A stretch of DNA of 48,243 bases from Gammaproteobacteria bacterium (GTDB lineage: Bacteria; Pseudomonadota; Gammaproteobacteria; Chromatiales; Chromatiaceae). The notes under the pieces were generated by a model, which worked only from the letters and a program-made list of their open reading frames with translations, was not told the DNA's origin and did no database searches. Both the position numbers and the translations under genes were made by a program. Positions 32,056 to 40,410 of the stretch are shown one piece after another (the first letter of the stretch is position 1; each line of letters begins with the position of its first letter). The stretch is from assembly GCA_011390365.1 (NCBI GenBank), contig JAABSM010000023.1, positions 1 to 48,243 of the forward strand, written 5' to 3'.

Positions 32056-32075
32056 TCACACGCCAAGGCGTATAC

Positions 32076-32291
32076 CCTGTCATTCCGTTAGCGGCACGTC
32101 AGGTTCCCACTCTTGATGCGCCTGACTCCGGAGCAGGTCGGAAATCGTTGGGCCGGCATAGGATGCGCCGAATCAAAAGCCTTGTCGCTCGGTCGACGGC
32201 ACATCTATGCGGAACCAAAAACGGTCGGTGTACCCCGAAATGAGGCGCATCATTCCCGGAAAATGCCACGATGGCTTATCTCGATGATATT
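32076..32291 (+). repeat. MITE-like repeat, copy 3 (decayed)
   Basis: 216 bp aligned with the intact copy at 24293-24511. It keeps GTTCCC, the subterminal GATGCGCC / GGCGCATC, GGCATAGGATGCGCCGAAT, and a right end GATGGCTTATCTCGATGATATT. Both terminal repeats carry substitutions, the inner hairpin is damaged, and no target duplication is visible. The segment 32292-32363 holds a 'CCTCGGTGATCTCCGTGCC' repeat. Confidence 0.75.
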
Positions 32292-32363
32292 CAAGGCCGA
32301 AATCCGCCTCGGTGATCTCCGTGCCTTGGTGAAAGATCTGGTGAAAACCCTGGCGCGGCTGTA

Positions 32364-32738
32364 TTAGATATCCGCCAGAATCTGCTCCAATTTCTCGCCA
32401 TCGATGGGAAAGGTCAGCACCTCGTGGATGGGGTAGCGGGCCTTGACCCCCTCCAGCCGCGGCAGGTGTTCCTTTTCGATCAACACCACCACCCGCGCCT
32501 CGGGGTTGCTTTTGTGCAGGCTGGCGAGCAGGGATTCGAGGTTGCTCATGCGGTCGCGAAAGCCGGGGTCGAAGCTGAATTCGGCGACGACCACCGCCGG
32601 CTGATGACGCTTCAGCCAGGATTGGGCCTTGCGCACCGACGGCATCAACTCGACGCTGAAGCCGAGTTTGCGGTAGATGGGGACGAGGTGGGCGTAGCCG
32701 CCGGTCTCGATGACGCTGAGAAGTGGTGGCGATGACAT
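32364..32738 (-). CDS. Small protein coupled to recC, receiver-like
   Basis: 124 residues; I do not recognise a family. The alternating pattern (LLSVIETGG, then AVVVAEFSFDP, ARVVVLIEKEHLP, VLTFPIDGEKLEQIL) has the spacing of a CheY-like alpha/beta receiver fold, but the usual Asp phosphorylation site and Lys are not clearly placed. The ATG is 3 bp after the recC stop, with a GGAG site inside the recC end, so it is translated with recC. recB, normally found near recC, is absent. Confidence 0.6.
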   Translation of the reverse strand: MSSPPLLSVIETGGYAHLVPIYRKLGFSVELMPSVRKAQSWLKRHQPAVVVAEFSFDPGFRDRMSNLESLLASLHKSNPEARVVVLIEKEHLPRLEGVKARYPIHEVLTFPIDGEKLEQILADI

Positions 32739-32741
32739 CTG

Positions 32742-35700
32742 CTACTCCATGACGTGTCGGTAGAGGGCGCCCCATACCTGGTCGGCGACCTCCATGAAGG
32801 TCTCGTCGAAGAAGGCCTCATCCCGGGCAAGGTCGGGGGGATAGAGCTGGCCGAAACAGGGCTTCTGAAAGTACTCGCCGGGATAGAAGTCGTTGCCGAG
32901 CCAGCTCTGGCGGGCGGCGGCCAGGCATGTCTCCAGCGGCTTTCCCTGCCGCTGCTTCAGAATATAGGCGCGGGCGCTCTTGGGCGGAAAGGGGGGCGGG
33001 GCATTGAGGGCCTGGCGGTAGAGGGCGAGCAGTTGGTTCAGGTGTTCATCCGGTCTTTCGACCGGGGTCAGGGAGAAAACGCCCTCGGGGTGGATGATGC
33101 GGCTGCCCTTGTCCAACATCGCCGGGCCGAAGCGGTTGAGGATCAGATGGCGCAGCCATAGCTCCAGCTCCTGGTTGTACCAGGGGGCGTTGATGGCGAT
33201 CTCGGTGATGCCGTGTTGGCCGAAGCCGTGCAATGTGTCGGTCAGGTGGACCTCGCCATGGCGGAAATCGAAGGGCAGCGGGGGCAGGGTGTCGTCCAAC
33301 GCCTCGCCCTCCAGCTCGGCGACGAAGCGCTCGGCCTGTTGCGCGGACTCCTCCAGCAGCATTCGGCCCCAGGTGCCGTGGGGGAGGGTCTGGGCCGCCT
33401 CTTCGGCGGCGGCGATCCGCGCCATGGGCCAGCCCTGGAGGTGTTTGGTCACCAGCCGTCGGTCCAGATCCAGGGCGTCGAAGCGGTCGAGCTGGATCGG
33501 TTCCCGCGACTCCAGTTGCCCCTGGGCGCCCGGGCTGGCCAGGCCCAGGCGGCGGGTGACGAACCAGCGCGCCGGGTTGGCGATGAACCAGGCGAGTTCT
33601 CTCAGGTCGATGCGCAGCCAGTCATCGATGGGTTCCGGGTCGGGTAACGGCTGGCTGAAGAGCGGTTTCGGCGGCTCGCCCCGACTATGGGCGGCGGCCT
33701 GGCGCAGGCTCGGGGAGTAGCTGAAGAGGCCCGCTTCATCGTTGAAATAACGGACTGAGAAGGGTTGCAGGGGGTGTTGGATGACCAGCCGATCCCGCGC
33801 CTTGTGCTTGTCGTCGACGAGGTAACAGCCGTCCAGGTAATCCAGTAGTTCGCTGATGACCACCGAGGGCGGGCGCGAGGTGTTGTCGCGGATATCCTGA
33901 CCGGTGTAGGTGATCAGCAGGCCGCGACGGGCCGAGATCAGGGTCTCCAGAAAGAGGTAGCGATCCTCCAGCCGCGCCGAGCGGTCGCCGAAGCGCCAAT
34001 GTCTGGTCAGCAGGTCGAAGCCGGGCGGGTGTTCGTCGCGGGGGAAGCGGTCGTCGTTCATGCCGAGCAGGCCGATCACCTCCGCCGGCAACATGCGGTT
34101 CGGGGTGAGGGCGCAAAAGGTGACGCCGCCGGCGAGAAAACGGCGATTACCGGGGTTGCCCTCGATCTGGCCGCGCAGATGGGGCAGCAGCATCTCCAGC
34201 GCGCAGGGGCGGTGATAGCCGGCGAGCCGGGTCTGGTCGCGCCAGCTCTCGAGGGCGTCGCGCAGGGCTTGAAGCTGTTGCGTCTCGTTGTCGTCGCTGG
34301 GGTCGGGGGCGAAGAATCGGTCGATGCGCTGGAGCAGGATGGCGAGCCAGCGCTCGGGCGTCGTTTCCGTTTCGGTGAGCGTCTCCAGTTCGAAGATCGC
34401 CTCGCTGAACGAGAGCAGGCCGCCGAGCAGCGCCCCGCTGGCGCCTTCCACCTCGTCATAGGGGCGAATCCCTGCGAACAGCCGCGGGCCGTCGTCGGCC
34501 ATGGCGTAGCCGAGCAGCATCCGTTCCAGCCCGGCGCGCCAGCTGTTGCGATGCTCGGGCGGCAGTCCCAGGCGGCGGCGGTGTTCGGCATCCCTGCCCC
34601 AGCGAATGCCGGCGTCATGGAGCCAGCGGATCGCCCGCGGCAGGCTCTCCTCGTCGAGCCCGAAACGGCGCGCCACCGCCGGCGTCTCCAGGATCTCGAC
34701 GGCCTTGTCCAGGGCGAAGCGTCGGCGGGGTAGCTCGAAGAGGCGGAAAAAGGTGTCGATCATCGCGGCGGACTGGTCCGGGGGGCGATCGGCGAGACTG
34801 TAGGGGATGGGCGGGCGATCGCCGGGTTCGTCGAAGACCGCCTCGATCAGCGGCGCGTAGCGATCCATGTCAGGGGTCATCACCATCACCTGGTCCGGTT
34901 GCAGCTCGGGGTGGCGCTCGAACAGATCGAGCAGCTGGTCGTAGAGCACCTCCACCTCGCGCATCGGGCCATGGCAGGAGTGGACCCGCAGCGAGTCGTC
35001 TCCTTCCGGGAAGGGGAGGGGCGGGTCGCGGCCATCCCGAAGGTGGAGGATGTCGTTCTGCAAGCGGCCCAGCAGGTCGCCGCGCGGATTGGGAATGAAG
35101 GAGTCCGCCCCGTCCGCCGGATTCATGGCGGCGGTGGCGGTCACGAGCTGTTGTCCCTGCTTGCCTAGCGAGGCGAGCAGGGGGTTGCCGGGCTCGGGAT
35201 AGGGGGCGTCTTCGTCGGCATCCGCGACCTCTTCGCGATGTTGCCCTGCCTTCGCGAGATCCCCCCAGTAGCCCTCGGACGGGTTAAGCAGGTAGAGGTG
35301 GATATCGGTCACCCGGGAGAGCAGCTCGACGATCTCCAGGTAACCGGGGGAGAGGTTGCTCACGCCGAACAGGGAGATGCGTCGCGGCAGGGCTGGCGGG
35401 TTGCCGGTCTCGACCGCCTGCTTGAGCCGCTCCCCCAGGCGCACCCAATGATGGGGCTCGGCGCCGGCGATGGCCCGCCATAGCTCCGCCTGCCAGGCGT
35501 CGCCGTCGGTGGCGGGACGCCCCGCCTCCCAGCGCTGGATCCAGTCGGGGCGATAGACCAGATAACGGTCCAGGACCCGCGCCAGGCGCTGGGCCAGCTG
35601 ATAGTGGTTGCGCGGCGAGCCCTGTTCGAGGTAATGGCCGACCTCGGCGAAGTCGGGATGGGTCGCGTAATCCGGCAGGTGGCGCAGGATCGACCAGATC

Positions 35701-35969
35701 AGGATATTCGGGTCGAAGCGGTTGTCCTCCGGGCGCGCCTCCACCAGGCCCCCGAGCACCCGCCAGATGAAGCCGGCGGGCAGGGCGAAATCCACATCGG
35801 CGCAGATCCCGTTCTCCTCCGCCAGTCGCAACGCCAGCCAACGCGCCATGCCCTGATGGGGCGCCACCAGCCGCTCCGCCACCAGCGGCGGCGGCGGTTC
35901 GCTGGCCAATTGCGCGGCGAGGATCTTCGCCAGTACTTCGAGTCGGTTGCTTTGGTAGAGGTAGAGCAT
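32742..35969 (-). CDS. recC: Exonuclease V subunit RecC
   Basis: 1075 residues, compared with 1122 in E. coli. RecC is the Chi-recognition and scaffold subunit of RecBCD, in double-strand break repair. The start MLYLYQSNRLEVLAKILA lines up with the E. coli start; PHQGMARWLALRLAEENGIC and ALPAGFIWRVLGGL match the helicase-like first domain. Later motifs include VMVMTPDMDRYAPLIEAVF, GMNDDRFPRDEHPPGFDLL and RYLFLETLISARRGLLITYTG. A GTG four codons upstream is possible but unsupported. recB and recD are not in the window; recC is followed by the small 124-residue gene. Confidence 0.95.
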   Translation of the reverse strand: MLYLYQSNRLEVLAKILAAQLASEPPPPLVAERLVAPHQGMARWLALRLAEENGICADVDFALPAGFIWRVLGGLVEARPEDNRFDPNILIWSILRHLPDYATHPDFAEVGHYLEQGSPRNHYQLAQRLARVLDRYLVYRPDWIQRWEAGRPATDGDAWQAELWRAIAGAEPHHWVRLGERLKQAVETGNPPALPRRISLFGVSNLSPGYLEIVELLSRVTDIHLYLLNPSEGYWGDLAKAGQHREEVADADEDAPYPEPGNPLLASLGKQGQQLVTATAAMNPADGADSFIPNPRGDLLGRLQNDILHLRDGRDPPLPFPEGDDSLRVHSCHGPMREVEVLYDQLLDLFERHPELQPDQVMVMTPDMDRYAPLIEAVFDEPGDRPPIPYSLADRPPDQSAAMIDTFFRLFELPRRRFALDKAVEILETPAVARRFGLDEESLPRAIRWLHDAGIRWGRDAEHRRRLGLPPEHRNSWRAGLERMLLGYAMADDGPRLFAGIRPYDEVEGASGALLGGLLSFSEAIFELETLTETETTPERWLAILLQRIDRFFAPDPSDDNETQQLQALRDALESWRDQTRLAGYHRPCALEMLLPHLRGQIEGNPGNRRFLAGGVTFCALTPNRMLPAEVIGLLGMNDDRFPRDEHPPGFDLLTRHWRFGDRSARLEDRYLFLETLISARRGLLITYTGQDIRDNTSRPPSVVISELLDYLDGCYLVDDKHKARDRLVIQHPLQPFSVRYFNDEAGLFSYSPSLRQAAAHSRGEPPKPLFSQPLPDPEPIDDWLRIDLRELAWFIANPARWFVTRRLGLASPGAQGQLESREPIQLDRFDALDLDRRLVTKHLQGWPMARIAAAEEAAQTLPHGTWGRMLLEESAQQAERFVAELEGEALDDTLPPLPFDFRHGEVHLTDTLHGFGQHGITEIAINAPWYNQELELWLRHLILNRFGPAMLDKGSRIIHPEGVFSLTPVERPDEHLNQLLALYRQALNAPPPFPPKSARAYILKQRQGKPLETCLAAARQSWLGNDFYPGEYFQKPCFGQLYPPDLARDEAFFDETFMEVADQVWGALYRHVME

Positions 35970-36050
35970 GGAGCGATTCACGGGATTGCGGATGGACGTT
36001 GCGGGGGTATTCTACCCTAACGGCCATGAAGGTCGACATTGCACGTTTTT

Positions 36051-36085
36051 GGGGTTAGGGGTTAGGGGTTAGGGGTTAGGGGTAA
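36051..36085 (+). repeat. (GGGGTTA) tandem repeat, G-quadruplex capable
   Basis: Four exact GGGGTTA units and a fifth GGGGTAA. Five runs of four G with three-base spacers match the pattern of an intramolecular G-quadruplex. It lies 82-116 bp upstream of the recC start, on the strand opposite to recC coding. Similar heptamer arrays are known between genes of other proteobacteria. The gap 35970-36356 otherwise holds one dispersed repeat and the hldE promoter region. Confidence 0.85.
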
Positions 36086-36131
36086 TGGGCCGCTTGGTAG
36101 TGCTGACTCTCTCTACGCTCCCCCACACAAG

Positions 36132-36180
36132 AAAATCCCGGCCATCCTGCAAATCCCGTTAATCCTGTCCATTTCTTGAT
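36132..36180 (-). repeat. GACAGGATTAACGGGATT-type repeat, inverted copy
   Basis: On the minus strand it reads ATCAAGAAATGGACAGGATTAACGGG in part, then GATTTGCAGGATGGCCGGGA. It is the same family as 20969-20998, 17523-17551 and 46493-46530, in the opposite orientation. Confidence 0.65.
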
Positions 36181-36259
36181 CAGGACGAAGCCGCGGAGCC
36201 TGAAATACGCCGGCTTTGTCCAGGGACAAGTCGTGTGCCGTATTTTCGCCATAATCGGT

Positions 36260-36265
36260 TATAAT
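36260..36265 (+). promoter_or_regulatory. Candidate -10 element of the hldE operon
   Basis: TATAAT is a perfect -10 hexamer, 92 bp upstream of the hldE ATG. The -35 region at 17-18 bp spacing (TGCCGT) is weak. There is no other consensus-like site in this gap, so this is the best candidate for the start of the four-gene unit. Confidence 0.45.
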
Positions 36266-36356
36266 TGGGCGTCCTGTGCGCCAGGTCTCTACAACGCGGG
36301 GCCTCCGCAGTCCATCCGTCGATTCACCCAAGCGAAAACCGGGGTCCCGCCTACCG

Positions 36357-37838
36357 ATGCTCTCCGAAATACCCGATTTCAGCAATGTTCGCATACTGGT
36401 GGCGGGGGACGTCATGCTCGATCGCTACTGGCACGGCGATGCATCGCGTATCTCGCCCGAGGCGCCGGTACCGGTGGTACGGGTGGAGAGCGAGGAGTAT
36501 CGCGCCGGCGGGGCCGGCAACGTCGCCCTCAACATCAGCGCCCTGGGCGGCTGCGCGGCGCTGTTCGGGGTAGTGGGCAAGGACGAGGCGGCGGCGGAGC
36601 TGGAGCGGATCTTCGCCGAAAATCGGGTCGAGCGCCACATCTCCGCCCTCTCCGAATGTACCACCATCACCAAGCTGCGGGTGGTCTCCCGCCATCAACA
36701 CTTGGTGCGCATCGACTTCGAGGACGGCTTTCCCGCCTATCCCGAGGGGGGCCGCCAGGGGGAGTTCGAGGGTCTGCTGGGGGATTGCGACCTGCTGATC
36801 CTCTCGGACTACGCCAAGGGTACCCTGCGCGACATTCGCAGCTATATCGATATCGCCCGCCGCCTTGGCAAGCCGGTGCTGGCGGACCCCAAGGGGACCG
36901 ATTTCGATCGTTACCGGGGCGCGACCCTGCTCACCCCCAATCTGGGCGAGTTCGAGGCGGTGGTGGGCCACTGCGCCAGTGACGGGGAGATCGTCGAGCG
37001 GGCGATGGGGCTGCTCGATCGTCTGGAGCTGGAGGCGTTGTTGGTGACCCGCGGGGAGAAGGGCATGACCCTGATCGAGCGGGGCAAGCCGCCCCGCCAC
37101 CTGCCCGCCCACGCCCGCGAGGTCTTCGACGTCACCGGCGCCGGCGATACGGTGATCTCGGTGCTCGCCACCGCGCTCGCCGGCGGCCTGCCGCTGGAGG
37201 CCGCCACCCATCTCGCCAACGTCGCCGCCGGCGTGGTGGTGGGCAAGCTGGGTACCGCCTCGGCGAGCCTGGAGGAGATCCGCAACGCGCTGCTCGAACA
37301 CGAGGCGATCCACCGCGGCCTGATCGACGAGGAGGAGCTGGTGTTCGCCCTGGAAGCGGCGCGGGCGCGGGGCGAGACCATCGTCTTCACCAACGGCTGT
37401 TTCGACATCCTCCATGCCGGCCATGTCGGCTACCTGGAACAGGCCTCGCGGCTGGGCGACCGGCTGGTGGTGGCGGTCAATAGCGACGACACGGTGCGAC
37501 GACTGAAGGGGCCGGATCGTCCCGTCAACACCCTGGAGAACCGCATGGCGGTGCTGGTCGCCCTCGGCTGCGTGGATTGGGTGGTGCCCTTCTCCGAGGC
37601 GACCCCCGAGCGGCTGATCTGTCGCCTGGCCCCCGATTTTCTGGTCAAGGGCGGTGACAATCACCCGGACCGCATCCCCGGCGGCGATTGCGTGCGCGCC
37701 GCTGGCGGCGAGGTGCGTGTAATGCGCTATGTGGATGGCTGCTCCACCAGCCGGATCGTCGCCGACATTCGCCGCGGCGAGAAAACAGGTGCACGGGATT
37801 CGCTTGAACCGCGGGCGGTAAAGTCAGGGGCGAATTGA
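36357..37838 (+). CDS. hldE: HldE, bifunctional heptose kinase/adenylyltransferase
   Basis: 493 residues (477 in E. coli). HldE phosphorylates D-glycero-D-manno-heptose 7-phosphate at C1 and later adenylylates the 1-phosphate, for ADP-heptose and the LPS inner core. Domain 1 (about 1-330) is a PfkB kinase: VAGDVMLDRYWHGD, GGAGNVALNISALGG, and the anion hole with catalytic Asp in DVTGAGDTVISVLA. Domain 2 (about 350-480) is a nucleotidyltransferase: FTNGCFDILHAGHVGYLEQA, with HxGH, and VDWVVPFSEATPERLI. The ATG at 36357 fits homologues. Stop and next start nearly touch (TGAGTG), the beginning of an overlapping operon ending with gmhA. Confidence 0.95.
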   Translation: MLSEIPDFSNVRILVAGDVMLDRYWHGDASRISPEAPVPVVRVESEEYRAGGAGNVALNISALGGCAALFGVVGKDEAAAELERIFAENRVERHISALSECTTITKLRVVSRHQHLVRIDFEDGFPAYPEGGRQGEFEGLLGDCDLLILSDYAKGTLRDIRSYIDIARRLGKPVLADPKGTDFDRYRGATLLTPNLGEFEAVVGHCASDGEIVERAMGLLDRLELEALLVTRGEKGMTLIERGKPPRHLPAHAREVFDVTGAGDTVISVLATALAGGLPLEAATHLANVAAGVVVGKLGTASASLEEIRNALLEHEAIHRGLIDEEELVFALEAARARGETIVFTNGCFDILHAGHVGYLEQASRLGDRLVVAVNSDDTVRRLKGPDRPVNTLENRMAVLVALGCVDWVVPFSEATPERLICRLAPDFLVKGGDNHPDRIPGGDCVRAAGGEVRVMRYVDGCSTSRIVADIRRGEKTGARDSLEPRAVKSGAN

Positions 37839-38999
37839 GTGCCGCGGGAGGAGCTGGATGTCGTCCTCTTCGGCGGCGGTATCGCGGGACTCTGGTTGCT
37901 GGCGCGCTTGCGCCGCCAGGGCTACACCTGTCGTCTGTTCGAGACCGGGGCGCTAGGCGGCGGCCAGACCCTGGCCGCCCAGGGGATCCTCCATGGCGGC
38001 GTGAAATACGCCCTCGACGGCATTGTCAACGGCGTCTCCCGCACCGTCGCCGCCATGCCAGGGCGCTGGCAACGCTGCCTTGAAGGCCGCGGTGAGCTGG
38101 ATTTGAGCGACGTGCGGCCCCTCGCCGATCACCAGTATCTGTGGACCAGCGGCCAGCTCGCCTCGCGCATCGCCGGCTTTTTCTCCAGCAAGGCCCTGCA
38201 TGGGGTGCTGGAGGCGCTGGCGCCCGGTCGGCGCCCAACCCCCTTCGATCATCCCGGCTTTCGCGGCAACCTCTACCGCCTCAACGAGACGGTGCTCGAC
38301 GTCCCCTCGCTGGTCGCCTCCCTCGCCCGCCAGGGCGACTCCTCGCTGGGGCGGCTGGAGGGTGATTGGCGCATCCGCCCGCATGGCGACGGCGTCGAGG
38401 TTGCGTCTTCGAGCGGCCCGTGGCGGGCGCGCCGCGCCATCTTCGCCGCCGGCGCCGGCAACCCCGAGCTGTTGAGCCGAATCGGCCTCGCCCAGCCACA
38501 AATGCAGCTTCGACCGCTGCACATGGTGGCGGTGGAGGGGGATCTGCCGCCCCTCTTCGGGCACTGTCTGGGTTCCGGACCATTGCCGCGCTTCACCCTC
38601 ACCAGTCACCCCGGTGAGCAGGGCCGGGTCTGGTATCTCGGCGGCGCCTTGGCGGAGAGCGGTGTACAGCGCTCGCCCCGGGAGCAGATCCGTTTCGCCG
38701 CCGCCGAGTTGGCCGATGCCCTGCCGTGGCGCCATCTGGACACCCGCGGCTGGCGCACCCACCGCATCGATCGCGCCGAGGCCGCCACCGCCGGCGGACG
38801 TCGACCGGACGGTATCGCGGTGCATGCCGCGGGGCCCGTGATCACGGTCTGGCCCACCAAGCTGGTATTGGCCCCGGCGCTGGGGGACGAGGTGCTGGAG
38901 TTGTTGCAACGGCAGGGCGTGCTGCCCGCCGGGCGGGCCATGCCGACCTGTGCCGATCATCCGCCGTCGCAGGGCGTCCCCTGGTGGGGCCGGCCATGA
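37839..38999 (+). CDS. FAD-dependent oxidoreductase (DAO family)
   Basis: 386 residues, GTG start right after the hldE stop. VVLFGGGIAGLWLLARL (residues 8-24) is an FAD-binding Rossmann start; HGGVKYA, near 52, resembles the DAO-family post-motif; RRAIFAAGAGNPELLSRIG near 198 is the second flavin-contact motif. DAO-type enzymes oxidise amines, amino acids or glycerol 3-phosphate; the substrate is not recognisable. No signal peptide, so cytoplasmic. It is bounded by hldE and an aldo/keto reductase with overlapping codons (ATGA at 38996), so it is made with heptose enzymes. A role in sugar or cell-surface chemistry is inferred only from place. Confidence 0.82.
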   Translation: MPREELDVVLFGGGIAGLWLLARLRRQGYTCRLFETGALGGGQTLAAQGILHGGVKYALDGIVNGVSRTVAAMPGRWQRCLEGRGELDLSDVRPLADHQYLWTSGQLASRIAGFFSSKALHGVLEALAPGRRPTPFDHPGFRGNLYRLNETVLDVPSLVASLARQGDSSLGRLEGDWRIRPHGDGVEVASSSGPWRARRAIFAAGAGNPELLSRIGLAQPQMQLRPLHMVAVEGDLPPLFGHCLGSGPLPRFTLTSHPGEQGRVWYLGGALAESGVQRSPREQIRFAAAELADALPWRHLDTRGWRTHRIDRAEAATAGGRRPDGIAVHAAGPVITVWPTKLVLAPALGDEVLELLQRQGVLPAGRAMPTCADHPPSQGVPWWGRP

Positions 39000-39796
39000 T
39001 CGATCCCCTCTTTCGGCGTCTCGGTGTCAACGGCCCCTGGGTCTCGGCGCTGGGGTTGGGTACCGTCAAGATCGGCCGCAACCAGGGGGTGAAATACCCC
39101 GCCGGTTTCAATCTGCCCGGCGATCGCGAGGTGGTACGGCTGCTGTCGCTGGCCCGCGAGCTGGGCGTCAACCTGCTCGATACCGCCCCCGCATACGGCG
39201 CCAGCCTGGAGCGACTGGGGCGACTCCTGCCCGGCCCCAGGCAGGATTGGGTTATCGTCAGCAAGACCGGCGAGTGGTTCGCCGACGGCCGCTCCCGTTT
39301 CGATTTCTCCTACCAGGGAACCCTGCGCGGGGTCGAGGAGAGTCTGCGCCTGTTGCGACGCGATTACCTCGATGCCGTGCTGATCCACAGCGATGGCGAC
39401 GATACCCGCATCCTGCGCCACGAAGGGGTGACGGACGCCCTGGAGCACCTCAAGCAACAGGGCAAGATCCGCGCCCATGGGCTGTCGGGCAAGACGGCGG
39501 AGGGGGGGCTGCTGGCCCTGGAGCGGCTGGATTTGGTGATGGTGACCTGCAATCTGGGGTATCACGAAGAATCCCCGGTGATGGCGCGGGCCGCCGAACG
39601 GGGCAAGGGGGTGTTGATCAAGAAGGCCCTTGACAGCGGTCACGCCGCCGTGGCTGGGGCCGAGCCATCTTTGCGCCACGTCTACGCCCAGCCCGGCGTT
39701 TCCAGTATCATTGTCGGAACCATCAACCCGGACCACCTGCGGGAGAACGTCCGCATCGCCCGCCAAATCCTGGAAGAAGAGGATCCGCCGTCTTGA
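38996..39796 (+). CDS. Aldo/keto reductase
   Basis: 266 residues, a TIM barrel of the aldo/keto reductase superfamily. It has WVSALGLGTVKIGRNQGVKY at the start, GVNLLDTAPAYGASLERLG with the conserved Asp and Tyr, WVIVSKTG with Lys, YLDAVLIHSDG with His, and the NADPH-binding end SSIIVGTINPDHLRENV. These are the four catalytic positions. The ATG overlaps the previous stop and the end overlaps gmhA (TTGA at 39793-39796). It should reduce a carbonyl or oxidise a hydroxyl on a sugar-like substrate using NADP(H), which fits beside heptose synthesis, but the substrate is unknown. Confidence 0.85.
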   Translation: MIDPLFRRLGVNGPWVSALGLGTVKIGRNQGVKYPAGFNLPGDREVVRLLSLARELGVNLLDTAPAYGASLERLGRLLPGPRQDWVIVSKTGEWFADGRSRFDFSYQGTLRGVEESLRLLRRDYLDAVLIHSDGDDTRILRHEGVTDALEHLKQQGKIRAHGLSGKTAEGGLLALERLDLVMVTCNLGYHEESPVMARAAERGKGVLIKKALDSGHAAVAGAEPSLRHVYAQPGVSSIIVGTINPDHLRENVRIARQILEEEDPPS

Positions 39797-40374
39797 AACA
39801 TGCTGAACTGTTGAAACGGGCCATGCTCGACGCCATCGCCGCCAAGCAGGCCTTCATCGAAGACGCCGCGCAGTCGCGCAACTTCGATGCCGCCGTCGAG
39901 CGGGTGCTGGCGGTCTACCGCGAGGGCGGGCGTCTCTACGTCGCCGGCAACGGCGGATCCGCCGCCGACGCCCAGCACCTGGCGGCGGAGCTGGTGTGTC
40001 GGCTGGAGCGGGAGCGCGGACCCCTGCCCGCCGAGGCGATGACCGTGGACACCTCGCTGCTCACCGCGGTGGCCAACGACTACGGCTTCGAGTGGATCTT
40101 TCATCGCCAGGTGATGGGGCGCATGGAGGCCCGCGACATGCTGGTCGCGATCTCCACCTCCGGCAGCTCCCCCAATATCCTGCGTGCGCTGGAGGCCTGC
40201 CGTGAACGGGGCATCCCCTCGCTGCTTCTTTCCGGGCGGGATGGCGGTCGCGCCGCCGCCCTCGCCGATTATGTGATCCTCGCCCCCGGCGACAGCGTCA
40301 ACACCATTCAGGAGCTGCATATCGTCTTCGTGCATGCCCTGTGCGCCTGTATCGAAAACGCCCTTTTTGACTGA
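39793..40374 (+). CDS. gmhA: Phosphoheptose isomerase GmhA
   Basis: 193 residues, against 192 in E. coli GmhA. It converts sedoheptulose 7-phosphate to heptose 7-phosphate, the first step to ADP-heptose. The SIS fold shows LYVAGNGGSAADAQHLAAELV, the Ser-rich ISTSGSSPNILRALE phosphosugar loop, and TIQELHIVFVHALCACIE with a conserved Glu and His. The start is TTG (TTGAAACATGCT), overlapping the AKR stop; an in-frame ATG ten codons on would remove part of helix 1, so TTG is preferred. The first and the middle steps of the pathway are thus at the two ends of this operon; GmhB and HldD are not in the window. Confidence 0.92.
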   Translation: MKHAELLKRAMLDAIAAKQAFIEDAAQSRNFDAAVERVLAVYREGGRLYVAGNGGSAADAQHLAAELVCRLERERGPLPAEAMTVDTSLLTAVANDYGFEWIFHRQVMGRMEARDMLVAISTSGSSPNILRALEACRERGIPSLLLSGRDGGRAAALADYVILAPGDSVNTIQELHIVFVHALCACIENALFD

Positions 40375-40410
40375 TCCCCCATTTTGCGGAAACCAGAGGT
40401 GATTGGAATC

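Noticed and set aside
36051-36085. A true linear-chromosome telomere
   Set aside because: Only five units, interstitial, flanked by ordinary genes; similar arrays are known inside circular chromosomes.
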